A program made the position numbers and the translations under genes. A stretch of DNA of 64,000 nt, taken from the NCBI GenBank assembly GCA_026413225.1, contig CM048552.1, forward strand, positions 168,652,053 through 168,716,052, written 5' to 3'. This document shows, one piece after another, positions 1 to 10,720 of the stretch (within the stretch, counting starts at the first letter, position 1; the number at the start of each line of letters is the position of its first letter). This DNA comes from Otis tarda. Its lineage: Eukaryota > Chordata > Aves > Otidiformes > Otididae. The notes beneath the pieces were generated by a model, which saw only the letters and a program-made list of their open reading frames with translations, did not search any database and had not been told where the DNA came from.

Positions 1-1410
1 TCTACAAAACCAAATTTGGGTTAAGTATCACAGAGTAATGGGATCTCGTAGAATGGAAAGATGACTGCTATGCCCTTTTATTTTCATGAACATACACTGG
101 TGATTACCATAAATGCTGCATTCCTCCTGTAAAACTCTGTGTGTGTCTCAGGAGTTTTGAACACTGCCCCAAAGATAGTGAAATACGAACACAAGCCTTT
201 TTTCCTGCTCTTTCTAAGGAAATTCCTGAGAAGGACAAAGGAGATGTTCTGTAGCACCTGGCTCCACCGAAATCACAGAGGTGCAGCTCTGGGTTCACTT
301 GGATTCATTTTCAGACCTGGAAATGCTGGAGATGTAGTTCAGTGATCTCCAAGTAACTTGTATACAAATCGGTGTAATGATAAAGTCAATCTCTGCACTC
401 ATCTGGTGCAACATACCAGCTTGAAGACCCAGTGCTCCGTGTCTGCTGAATTATCGCCTGCTTGGGAATCTCACTGCAGTCTCAGAGAGCTGAAGAGGAG
501 ATTCCCAGGCTCCTGGAAAATAGTACAACTCAGAGTCACGCTCTGCATGCCAGGAATTCTGAAGGGATATTGCTTCTATGAGAAGGACATAGCTGGCATC
601 AGAGAAGAATTTGTCCTGTGTGATACACCTTTGTGAGTAGTTTTGGTTTTGTGTTGTGTTTTTTTTTTTTTTTCCCCACAGAGAATAACAGGCTCATCTG
701 AATGAAGAATAAGAAGAGTTCCATGTGGTGGCTGTGTAAAACATTTCTTATGCACAGTGTCAGAATTAAATCTAGCCTTTTTTTTTTTTTTTCCCATCAG
801 GCTGTATAAAAACTGAGGTAACTCATTACCCTGTCACAGCAGAAACATGCACACACTAACACCTTGACACTGGTGAACATTTCAGAGTTTCACCTTGTCC
901 CAAGATGACAGACACCCAGTATGTCATGAAAAATGGAAATGCACACTGCAATCCATGCATGCTGAGATGGGTGGACTCTAGGGCTCTAAAGCTCTCCAAT
1001 GCTTTCTGGGAACTCCCTTCCGGAAGCACAGGGGTTTTTGCAAGTGAGTGCTTAAATGCAATTTGAGGAAATGTTTTACTGGAATAAAAGAAGGCTTTTT
1101 TTTTTTCTCCTATGCTTCTTAGCTTTATCTCTAAAGAGAATAAAAACAATCCAGCAAAACTGATAACCATAATTTATTTTATGATTTTATAGAGGGCCAG
1201 TATTTAAAAAAGAAACAAGCAGCAGATTTGACATGTTTATAGGAAGAAATACAGTCTAAAATGTAGTTTGACACACAAAGTGTTCCTTGGTAGGTTAGAT
1301 AAATGGTTTGTAAAGAATATTGAACATGAATATGCCAAAAGCAATGAAAGTTACTGGGAAAGCTATGATATTGTACAAGGTATAACGTACAGTTCCACTA
1401 CAGAAGACTT

Positions 1411-1428
1411 ACAGTACTGTACATGTAC
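1411..1428. repeat. two overlapping 10-bp palindromes
   Basis: ACAGTACTGT (1411-1420) and GTACATGTAC (1419-1428) are each perfect palindromes and share two bases. No function can be read from this; short palindromes of this size occur by chance. Confidence 0.6.
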
Positions 1429-3547
1429 GGATCTGTGCAAAGCTGCCAGGTTTTGCTTCACTGAATTTCTGTAGCAAAACCAGAAAATCTTGCCTGTAGG
1501 GCCAGGACTCTTAAACATGGAGAAGTAAGTATACAAATGCCTGAAAGGAGCAAACACTGTAGAGTGAAAAGAATTATTTAGGAATACAGACACATCTTTG
1601 AATACTGAACAATAAAATAAGTATGGGGAAAATGGGCTTAGAGTAAAGTACTTTACAGCAACACACTTTCCAGTCTAGAATAGCCACCAAAAGGGGGGCA
1701 GCAAAATTTTGGTGATGCACAATGACTGCACTGTTAGTGAGGCTGACCAGAATAAATGAAGGCTGTTCGCAAGGCTCCTGCCAAGTATTGGTAACAATTA
1801 CAGACTAAACGGAATATTAGGTGACTTTGGTGAATTTCTGTACCAGTGATCACATAGTCACACTGCAGGTCTCAGCATGGGAAACTGAATTTCTCTTTAC
1901 AGTGTGTATGGTGGCTCAACTTCTAGCACTTACTGAGAGAAGAATACTTCTGGCATAGATTTTGCAAGTGAATATATGAGAGTTAAGTACTTATTACAAT
2001 TTGAAGTAGAAATCTTATTTTCTGAAAAAGCTGACAGCCCAGAAGACTGTAGTCAAAGGTCACTAAGCTTATTTTGTTAGAAAAAGCAATATGAACTTGT
2101 ACTCCAAAAAAAAGTAGAATAAAGTTCTAAGCTTGTGTTACATGACACACTACATGACAATAACAACTTCTTGCCCTAAGGAATAACCTAATGCTAGGAG
2201 ATATTTAGTGCTTCTATTTTTTCCTAAACATACCAACAGTATAAAATACTGTTATGACAAAATGAATGAATAAACAAATTTCTTTTCATGGCCTATACAA
2301 ATAAAAATCATCTCACCCAGACATCCTTTTTGAGCCTGGATTTTTGCAGTAGCAGGACTCCACGATGAAAAAGACACACGGGAAGATTTAATGGCATGTT
2401 ATTGAGTAAGAAGAACTGTTGTTTTCTCAGTCAAAAAACACATCGCCGTCATTACTCTTCTGTTCCTATCTTTTGTATGGTTCTGGGAACTCTGGAAATG
2501 TTGATAAGGCAGCTGGTATATATGTTACTGAGCTCTGCTGCATGTATCCACATCCATGGCCTCAGCACACAGTGACACAACAGAACACAACCAGTCTTTG
2601 CGCTAACAAAGCCGTTCTCAGCCCTCGGAAATAATTTACAGTAAACAGAAATATCTCTGAGCAGAGGTTCCATTCTCTTTAATGTTACCTGTGACATGTA
2701 AATCAATGGTGTTCATCCCATCCCTGCTTGGCATGCATGCAAATATAAGAAAATCACCAAATAATTGATTTTTTTTTCCTTCCTAAAGACAGTTTGGTTC
2801 TACTATTCCTATAAAATGCATTAAGGAAATTGGCTTTTGCACCAGATCAAGTCAGTAATCCATGGAAGGAACAGTGCTCAAAAATATCAATGAAATCATT
2901 GTGCTGCAGCCTGTGGATATTGTGCTGCCTCTCTTTCTGGTACCAATCTCCTGGGTTGAATTGGAACCTGTATGAGCTCTCTCCATTATCCCCAGCTGGC
3001 ATCTGACCTAGGGACTGTGATGCCTGGTTCATGGGCAGACTAAGCCCTAAAAAATAAAGATCCTAATTTTCCATATTTGTGAGTTGAGTGACCTGGGAAT
3101 AAACAATGGGACCTTCTGGTTCTACCAACAGATGTAACAGCATGAGATATGGAGAGGGTAATAAAAATGACTGTTGCATTCTTCTACGAACCAAAGCATA
3201 ATCGAGTATGACCTCAATATTCCCAAAAGGCTCTGGTAGGAACTGGATTTTTGTTTCAGTGACACCATTTCAGTGACACTAGATCCAATTCTTTTTCCTA
3301 TATGTATGTTTGAGGGAAATCATCTCATGTTTGAAAACATTGTCATCATGTTTGAGAAAACCCAAAGAAATGAAATGGGTTCCCAAAAGGCTAAAGTGAA
3401 ATCAAATTGCCTAAATCATAGGAGCACTGTCATTCAACACGAATGCTTTAGATTTGCATAGTTTTTCCTTTGGCATGCAGAGCTGTGCCTTAGCACAGAG
3501 CAGCACTATTACTGGCACAGCAAAGTAGCTCAGCACCCATCTTGTCA

Positions 3548-3566
3548 GGATCCTAAGTTAGGATCC
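3548..3566. repeat. short perfect inverted repeat with 9-bp arms
   Basis: GGATCCTAA and TTAGGATCC flank a single G. The arms are perfectly complementary. It is directly visible, but no function is implied. Confidence 0.7.
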
Positions 3567-4212
3567 AGAAAAAAAAAGACACCTCATCCTTCCTAAAAAC
3601 CATTTGAGAGTTTATCCAAGAAGTATTTGCAGAGCAAATCTAGCACATCCACAAGCTCCTATTGACCCCAAGCTACAAGCGAAACTTTCTGCATGAATAT
3701 GGTTCACTGATTTTACTAAGGTGTTTCATATACATATATGAAGTGAAGTGTGAAGGCACATCAGAGATCAGATTTAGAGCTGTCAAACAGTTTTATAAAC
3801 TTGCCAGTTACCAGCCTCTGGCTTACTGCTCAAACACAGTTGAGTTATGCAGACACAGGAAATTCAATGCATCCTGGACACACTGGATTCACACTTCTCC
3901 AGAAATTAACAGCGCCAGAGTACCAGGTCCTGTGCAGGCGGTGTCAGATCCCTGTGGTATGCACCTTGCCGTTGGTATGTTCACATATGGTCCCTTCAAT
4001 GTCCAGCACAAACCGGTCCCCCCAGACATGTATAATTCAGTTCACACATGTAGAGTAGTGCTCAAATATTCTAGATATGCTAGAGATATTACACATACTC
4101 AGTTTATTTATACATGTAAAGCAATTGTTACCTGAGGGTAATCCAGGTTGACAGCAACCCTACCCAGGTAGAGGAAAGTATAGAGCAGAATGCATGAGCC
4201 GTGAAAGACAAG

Positions 4213-4315
4213 TCATAGAATCATAGAGTTAGAGAATATTCAGAATCATAGAATAGTCAGAAGTTGGAAGGCTTGTAGACCTGCAGAATCTCATGGCACA
4301 TAGATGAGTCAGTCA
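4213..4315 (-). mobile_element. degraded CR1 3' end
   Basis: The sequence TCATAGAATCATAGAG followed by AGAATCATAGAATAG and then AGTTGGAAGG is the reverse complement of the CR1 3' terminus (octamer repeats followed by the conserved tail). After about 50 bases the match to CR1 fades. This is an old, diverged fragment of the 3' end only, with no coding capacity. Confidence 0.55.
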
Positions 4316-4519
4316 AACAAACGTCAACAACTTCACCCAAGGAAAAATTATCAGTTTAAATTAAACTGTATTAAAGCTCAATGTATGAGTGTAAAAAAAG
4401 AAAAAGAGGCATTTCCTTGAATTAAGTTTTTTTTTTTTGTTATTTTAAACATTCTGATCATAGCCAAAGCTAAGGCCCTGTTCTGGGAGGAAGGGGGCCA
4501 CATGCAGTAAGTGACAGTC

Positions 4520-4700
4520 TGTTCCCTGAGAAGCTTACAGGCTAAGCAGGCAGGACTGGGGACAGAAGAAAGGAAGAATTGTTATCCACGTTTTACAAAC
4601 AGAGCACAGCAATACAAAGAGATTAAATGATTGGCTCAAGGTCACACAGGATGTCCAGAGCAGAGCCCTGGAAATGAATCCAGATCTCAAGGTGTACCTT
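4520..4700 (-). repeat. MIR/CORE-SINE-like ancient relic
   Basis: The block at 4580-4690 follows the reverse-strand MIR pattern in order: a TTATCC...TTTTACA stretch, an AGAGATTAAATGATT stretch, the hallmark CTCAAGGTCACACAG, then CAGAGC...GAAT.AATCCAGATCTC. The upstream segment with GAGAAGCTTACAGGCTAA also resembles a common ancient amniote repeat end. The match is from remembered family patterns, not alignment, so the subfamily is open. Confidence 0.6.
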
Positions 4701-4735
4701 CCTGTCATCCAGATAGGCTTAATTCATAAAGAATT

Positions 4736-4738
4736 AAA

Positions 4739-4770
<32 letters not shown>

Positions 4771-4773
4771 AAA
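4736..4773. repeat. A-run followed by (TA)7
   Basis: Twenty-one consecutive A residues pass directly into seven TA units and AAA. It could be a decayed poly-A/microsatellite. It lies just downstream of the MIR-like relic, but I cannot show the two are connected. Confidence 0.85.
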
Positions 4774-4939
4774 TCAGACACTTCCCAGCAAGACTCATGC
4801 AAGTTTTCAATTTAACATTTCCAACTACCTTCTCAGTCTAGCAGCTAAAATTTCATTACATCTTTGAAAACATAACTGTAACTGTTTTGACTCATGCTAT
4901 AATGTGCATACTGCCAAAAGCAATCCCTAACGCTGTAAT

Positions 4940-5045
4940 ATTTTGCTCCGTTAGAGGTGCCATACCGCCAGCAAGCAGCGAGCTTACTGAATAAAGCTGC
5001 AACCATTGAACAGTCTCTTCTCTGTGTCTGTGTGTCTTTTGGCCT
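4940..5045 (+). other. possible LTR end fragment or polyadenylation segment
   Basis: An AATAAA hexamer (4990-4995) sits in GAATAAAGCTGCAACC and is followed about 20 bases later by a CT/GT-rich run (CTCTTCTCTGTGTCTGTGTG). AATAAA plus a downstream GT-rich element is the arrangement of a polyadenylation site and also of retroviral R-U5 regions. No second LTR, primer-binding site or internal retroviral coding sequence is visible nearby. Confidence 0.2.
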
Positions 5046-5070
5046 AAATAAAGTAAATACACAGCATTAA

Positions 5071-5144
5071 GGGCCTGATCCTACTCCCACTTAAGTCAAT
5101 GGCAAAATTCCCATTGACTCCAATGGAAGAAGAAGCCAGCCCTA
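5071..5144. repeat. MITE-like ancient repeat (Chompy-like)
   Basis: The element begins GGGCCTGATCCTACTCCCAC, contains the paired motif AAGTCAATGG ... CCATTGACTCCAATGG, and ends in CAGCCCT. The two halves are imperfect inverted repeats, as in the short foldback elements (Chompy-type) known from archosaurs and other amniotes. The family name is from memory; the foldback is visible. Confidence 0.6.
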
Positions 5145-8100
5145 ACAGGACTGGTGATTTTTTTTTTCCCTGAAATTACTGGCAGATTAATTCATGTGCA
5201 ATTTGCAGCACATATACAGGTAATGGTCAAGAAATTGCATGTCCATACATAATTTTAAAATAATGAAGATGGAATCAATGTCATTACTGTACTGACATTC
5301 TACAAAGATGTTCACTGCAATAAATCCTTTATTAAGAGGTGAAAACAAGTCTTCCCTAGGCAGTGCTAAAAGGAACAAGAAGGATTTCACTATGAAACGT
5401 GGATGGTAAAGCATGTTCTAATATCTTGTGATATATGTGAATAAATACCAATATAAGGGTTTAAATTCTTCAGATTTTTACCACAGTTCATATGCAAGAT
5501 TAAAAAAACACACCATTGAAATAAACCATGAATGACTCATGGATAAAATGTTATCCTTGAATACCTGTATGATTTCTTTCTAGTATTCTGCACTTGCCTC
5601 CTTGCACAAAATTTGGATCTTACTGTTGCTTCCATTTTACTACTTTCTCTTAGGCAAGTGCATCCAGATAGTCTTTAAAGTTGTTTTGTTTATGAAGCTG
5701 CATTTAGAGTTCACCTATTTAGATATTACTTAGTTCAGCTCTCAAGTCAAATCACACCTTGTTCCCCCTACACCTTTCTTTACCACCTTTTCTTCCATGA
5801 TTCCTGGCAGAGATCATGAACCCATCATACTTTTTCTTTCCATTTGGTTTATGATATTTATCTTGGGCTGCCAGTGCACTTGGTGCTATGCAGGACTTGT
5901 AGATTGTGACTCCTTTTTTTTTGACAGGACACTTGCAGTATCAGATTGCTGAAAATTTCTCTCAACACTATTTCAGACATTTTTTTAGCTGAAATAAGTG
6001 TCAACAGAACACATGGCCACTGTGTGGACTCTGAACTCTCTTCTTTTCCTAGATAACCTCAGATGGTAGCTAGCCTAACAGTTGCTAGCAATATTAATCC
6101 CATATGTGAATTAGTGACAAACATAATTCTTTTGATAATATGAAAGCATAGCAGAACTGAATTTTGCAAACATGAAAGACAGGACATGGTGCTGGTATAA
6201 GTAGGCTCTAGTACACTACTCCATCCTAAAAAAAAAAAGTTTTAGACAAGGCTGAGTGACAATGAACTGCCCTCCAGCAGTTATCCTGTCAGAGTGAGAG
6301 GAAGCAGAACATATAACACAATTCTGAGAAATAAAGTCCAGTCAGACATTGTCTTCCATGAGAGAGATAAAACTTGTGATAAAGACCTGTGTGCTACGAA
6401 CAACAGCATCAAATATTGGTTTCGTTCATAATTCAAAGCTGCAGTTGTGCAACAACAGGAGTTGAAGGCACCTGAGTCTGAGGTGGCAAAATATTTGACT
6501 TCAACCTGTTGTCTCCTGCAGGAAAACAAAATACTTGCTTCTGCACAGATGCTGAACATGAGTGGCTAGTAAATTAGGCTGTGTCCTCTTAGCTGTAGGC
6601 TGTTGGTCTCCACCACTTACAGAGAAGTCTCGGCATCACTGCCTATCATATTTTTTTTAATTGTAAAAAAATATTTCCAAGACAGTCAGCAAAGAGGAAA
6701 ATGTGAAATCAGGTATTTATGCCTGCAAGGATGCTGAACAGAGAGGGTTGGTCGAGTAAATTTCTCCCTGAGAATCAGACGCAGCTAGAGGAATTTGCTC
6801 TGTTCAGATTACTGAAACAAAGGCTAAGCCTGTGCAGATCCAGAAAGCATTATTTAGAAACAGACAAGCAGATAAACACCATAAATGGAAAAGTGCTCTT
6901 TTTAAACAGAGATAATGATGGCACAAGCAAAAATAAGTATAAACTATTTCAGAGCAAGAGGAGAAAACAGAAGATCTGTAATTACCAGAGGAGTAAGGTA
7001 ATGAATAACTTTTCAGTAGTAGTGATGGGTAAGGAGAAAAAATTCAGAAATAGGGACCAGCACAAACAGGACATGCTCAGGGCTGTACCCAACAGGCAAC
7101 TAGGACTTATCCAGCCTATTTTTTTGGAAGATAATGAATTTAGCCATATGAACACAGGCCTGGACACAGAATTTTTTTCTGCCCAACAAAGTATATTTTC
7201 ATATTTTCAAGACATAAGTCAGTTCCCATTCAATAAATTCCAAATATAGATGATGTCTAGAAGAAGCATGCATAGGATTCTTTTAATCATTGCAATATAG
7301 TTCATACCTATGAAAAAGTGAGGTACTTAGTGGAGCTTTTTGCTAGAAAGAAAGATTAATTGCTTTGGGAGAATCTAATTTTTTCAAGAAACTCAGTTTG
7401 TGCACACACTTCCAAGTTGCTCTTCTGACTGAATTGAACATCTATGCAGAAAGCAGCTGCTGCCCAAGGAATCTGGGGGTTTTAAGATAGGAACAACATT
7501 TCTCTGATCAGTAGCAAAACACAAAAGACTGTGCACTTCAACTGCATGTAAGTTTTGGAAATTATTGTAGTTTGTAATTGCTGATAGGATGCTAATGTCT
7601 TCACACTATATTAAGTAAGTATTATATGTTTGTGCCTTGAAACTTACATTAAAAAAAGAAATACACCAATTATCTGAGGTTGATTGTGTTCTAGTGAACA
7701 TATGGTAAAATCCAGAATATATACCTGCTTTTAAAATTACAATTAGTTAAATAATATTCTTGTATTCTTGTAAAAGTCTAACTTATTGTGATTTTACAAT
7801 GCATTTTTTTTTTAACTCGTATGTCAAAGGAGAATGCTGTCTTTGTGAGCTCCTCTTATGGTACAGAAATCACAGCTGAAGCTTTGCTCCTCCTATATCC
7901 CCAAACAAGTCCACAGCCTTACGAGTTCAGCTACATCTGGAATAGCAGCATCTTCATGTCAAAGTCCAAGACAAACACACACTTAATGAACCTTTGGTCT
8001 CCCCAGGCTCAGTTCTCAGTCTCTGTCTTCCAGGGCAGACCTCAGCTGAAACAGCCAATTTGGACTCTCACCAGCAAGATCTTGGTTAGAAATCAACTTA

Positions 8101-9559
8101 GCCACCTGCAAAAGGCCTAGTCTCCCCTGGGGAGGCTCTGGAAGGCCACAGTCCTAAGTCAGCATTAGTATCCTTATTGTTTCAGCTCAGCTTAATATTT
8201 CCCTTCATGCCAGACACCTAGCTGTGTGCAGTGAACTCTCTGTATCTCATTGTAAGCAAGCGAGTGAACACATATATCTGTACCTCCGTCACAGAAAGAA
8301 TGAACCATTACTTCCTTCCTACCTAATACTCTGAACATGTGTTCCCCCCCCAATCATTTTTAATTCAGAGAGAAACAAAACTAATTTCCTCGAACTTTGA
8401 GGGACTATAATGTTTCAGCAAGATCAAAAGCTCCACTTGAATATTTATATGTCTAAAAAAGGTTTTATAAACTCACTCATGGTTGTACTCTGGATTGGTT
8501 TCAGAAAATGAAATTCAGGTAGAATATAGTCAGGTAAATAATATCTGTGATGGGAAACTGGTCTATTTTTATCCAAGTCTGCTTTATCTATATTTTTCAC
8601 AAAACTTGTCCTTCCTCCACATGAGGGAGATTTCCAACCAGCCTCACTCTGTTGTCAGTAGATCAGCTCTTTCCTTTTTCTTTTTTTTTAATAAGAGCAG
8701 TCCCAGTAATTTCAGACAGGATTTAGTGTACTGTACTGTGAGCAGCAGTACTGGCTCACTGCAGCCCCTGACAAGCACAAATACAGCAAGCTCTTTCTGC
8801 ATCCAAACACACTGCAAGCTCCGGGCACAGTGCTGTTTCCCCAGCCCAAAGCCCTTCCCCGAAGCTTGCTGGCTCCAGCAGAAGATGCCTTGAAGGCTTT
8901 CTGTGCAAAACACGTGAGCAGTGCTGGAACGATACCATCCTTGCTAGAGAATAACGACCAATCTCTAATAATGAGTAATGACCATTCTCTCATTTTCATT
9001 AGAGAAGTACAACCACATTTCCCAGCTGAGGCAGACACGGGCCTTCTCTTATAGATTTTTTTCCCTCTGGCCTCAGGTATCTTAAGATTTTGAAGCTGGG
9101 GATGCTATGAAAGCACTAAATGGCATTGGAGACCCTCTTCATCTCACTACCCCAGGCCCCGAGCTCCTACTCCTCCTTATTAGAACAAGAGTGCTCATTT
9201 CTCCATTTCCCTGCCCTGTCCTTGTTTGAGGAGGATAGTGATGTAGAAATCTGTGGTGTTGGCAGACAGGAGGTTAGGCAAGGCAGCACTGCTTACAGCA
9301 TGTACGCTACTGGAACATCAAGTGCCCTAGAAAGTTTTGTAAGAACTACTGCAGAGCCAGAGTAGGTAGATGGGATTCCTAAAGATCGCTCTCATACAGT
9401 TAAGCTCTCTTGTTCTTCCTAACATATTCAAGTACCTTTTCCTATCCGGACTGTGAGTTGCTGCTGGAGTTCTCAGAAGAAAAGAGTTGATAATAATCCC
9501 TTGACCTCCATCAAAAAAACCCCTCCAGTCTGGCGAAAATTTGAGACTCTATGGAGGTA
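5145..9559. other. AT-rich DNA, no supportable gene
   Basis: No repeat family or gene was recognised in this 4.4-kb stretch. It contains the second-longest open frame of the window (6719-7249, plus, 176 codons). That frame is lysine- and glutamine-rich, has no recognisable domain, and a frame of this size is not surprising by chance in 64 kb. Small T-runs and short poly-C (8346-8352) are present. Confidence 0.5.
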
Positions 9560-9735
9560 AGTTATTATAAAAGTATTATCTACATCTTAAAGCTGTAAGG
9601 TTTTTTATTTTCCAAAGACACAAACTGAGGCACAAATGGGTCACAGGTGACATAGCCACCAAGGGAAAGACAGCAAACAGGCCTTAGTCATGCCAAAGCT
9701 GATATATATGCCCCATCCTTGAGACTGTGGTGCTT
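9560..9735 (-). repeat. MIR-like ancient relic
   Basis: The stretch CCAAAGACACAAACTGAGGC followed by ACAAATGGGTCACAGGTGACATAGCC recalls the reverse-strand MIR core (ACTGAGGCACA...GGTCACA). It is preceded by TTATTATAAAAGTATTATC, as in the AT-rich MIR tail. It is more diverged than the copy at 4.6 kb. Confidence 0.45.
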
Positions 9736-10199
9736 CACGTTCATATGCAGTCATTTGTTTAAACCTTACAACATATGAAGGAAGAAAAAGGTATCACTCA
9801 CTTTTCTTTTCCTTTTATTTTTGGATTTCTAACAAACAGTGTGAGTCAACCCTGCTGAATGTTGTGTTAAAAGTATGAAGGGTTACTGTGAAGTAATTTA
9901 ATTTAATCAAGCCACATCCCTTACAGGACAAACCTCAATTCTTTTCAAAGCATGAGTAAGAGGAATACAAAAAACTTTTCCAGTCTTTTTTCTACTGTCC
10001 TCAAAGGGGTTAAAAAAAGTCTAATACAAAGGAGTTAAGCAATGCCTGAAACAGGATAATAAATGTGACACTCTCCGACTATCAGTAGCAAATATTTGAG
10101 CTTATCAAATAACGGAGGAAGTAGTTTAGTTACAAATAAACCAATCTCTCATAAAACAAGTCTTCACACAAGGTAATTTCATTGAACTGGAGACAGCTA

Positions 10200-10720
10200 A
10201 AGGCCACTGGCGGGCAGGACTCCCGCTCTGTGTGCACTCCCCAACGGCCCCCGCGTGATTAATGGGGCAGCCGGCTGGGAGGCCGAGCCTGGGGAGGCCG
10301 TCGAGGGACGAGGGAGCTGGGCTTCATATCAGCCGAGCGGCAATAAATAAAGCCTCACGGAGCTGGTGCGAGGAAGTGACTCATCCTCCTGGAACACAGC
10401 AGGATTTGTACTCTCCCCTGGCTGCCCCCCTCCCCCTCGCCCCTTTTTTTTCCTCTGCCGCAGAGACCAGCGCGTCCCAGAGACTATAGTAGATGTCACC
10501 GCTTGGCACTGGCTGTGCGAAGAGAGGACAAATATGTGGGTGTGATGTGGATCTGGGACGATAGCCTTAAAGCCGCAGTGCTCGCTCTTGAGGGAGCATC
10601 TGGGCTGAGGCAAAGTTAGTGAAACGCGTTTCAAAGACCGGCTTTTGCATGGGAGGTGGCTTGGGTGCTCCTTCTCCTTCTCGCAGCATCGTAAGCAATG
10701 CAGAGGGCGAACATAGCAAC
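10200..10720. promoter_or_regulatory. CpG-enriched block, candidate promoter or enhancer
   Basis: CpG dinucleotides are dense here (about fifteen between 10,210 and 10,480, including CCGCG, GTCGAGGG and GCGCGTCC) while the flanks are AT-rich and CpG-poor. The core holds a perfect AP-1 motif TGACTCA (10377-10383), a pyrimidine-rich CCCCCTCCCCCTCGCCCC stretch and a TATA-like ACTATAG about 60 bases further on. No open frame in it looks like a protein. This fits a small CpG island (promoter or first exon) or a conserved enhancer; a decayed GC-rich repeat is the alternative. Strand cannot be assigned. Confidence 0.4.

Larger units (their letters stand above)
1..4212. other. gene-poor AT-rich DNA, no supportable gene
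   Basis: Reading frames here are short and lack domain-like composition, paired splice sites or codon bias. The visible structure is limited to T-runs (about 660-674 and 779-792), overlapping 10-bp palindromes at 1411-1428 and a BamHI-centred palindrome at 3548-3566. The longest open frame (3662-4135, plus strand) is about the length expected by chance in AT-rich DNA. I see no CR1 sequence until 4213. Confidence 0.6.

Noticed and set aside
3662-4135. 157-codon open frame, plus strand
   Set aside because: No recognisable domain, and an overlapping frame of 102 codons on the same strand suggests a stop-poor patch and not a gene.
6719-7249. 176-codon open frame on the plus strand
   Set aside because: Second-longest frame in the window, but at this AT content one such frame in 64 kb is roughly as expected by chance; no domain, codon bias, splice or Kozak support.
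10262-10489. 75-codon frame beginning MGQPAGRPSLG in the CpG-rich block
   Set aside because: Low-complexity Pro/Ala/Ser content typical of a GC-rich noncoding patch; kept only as a regulatory candidate.
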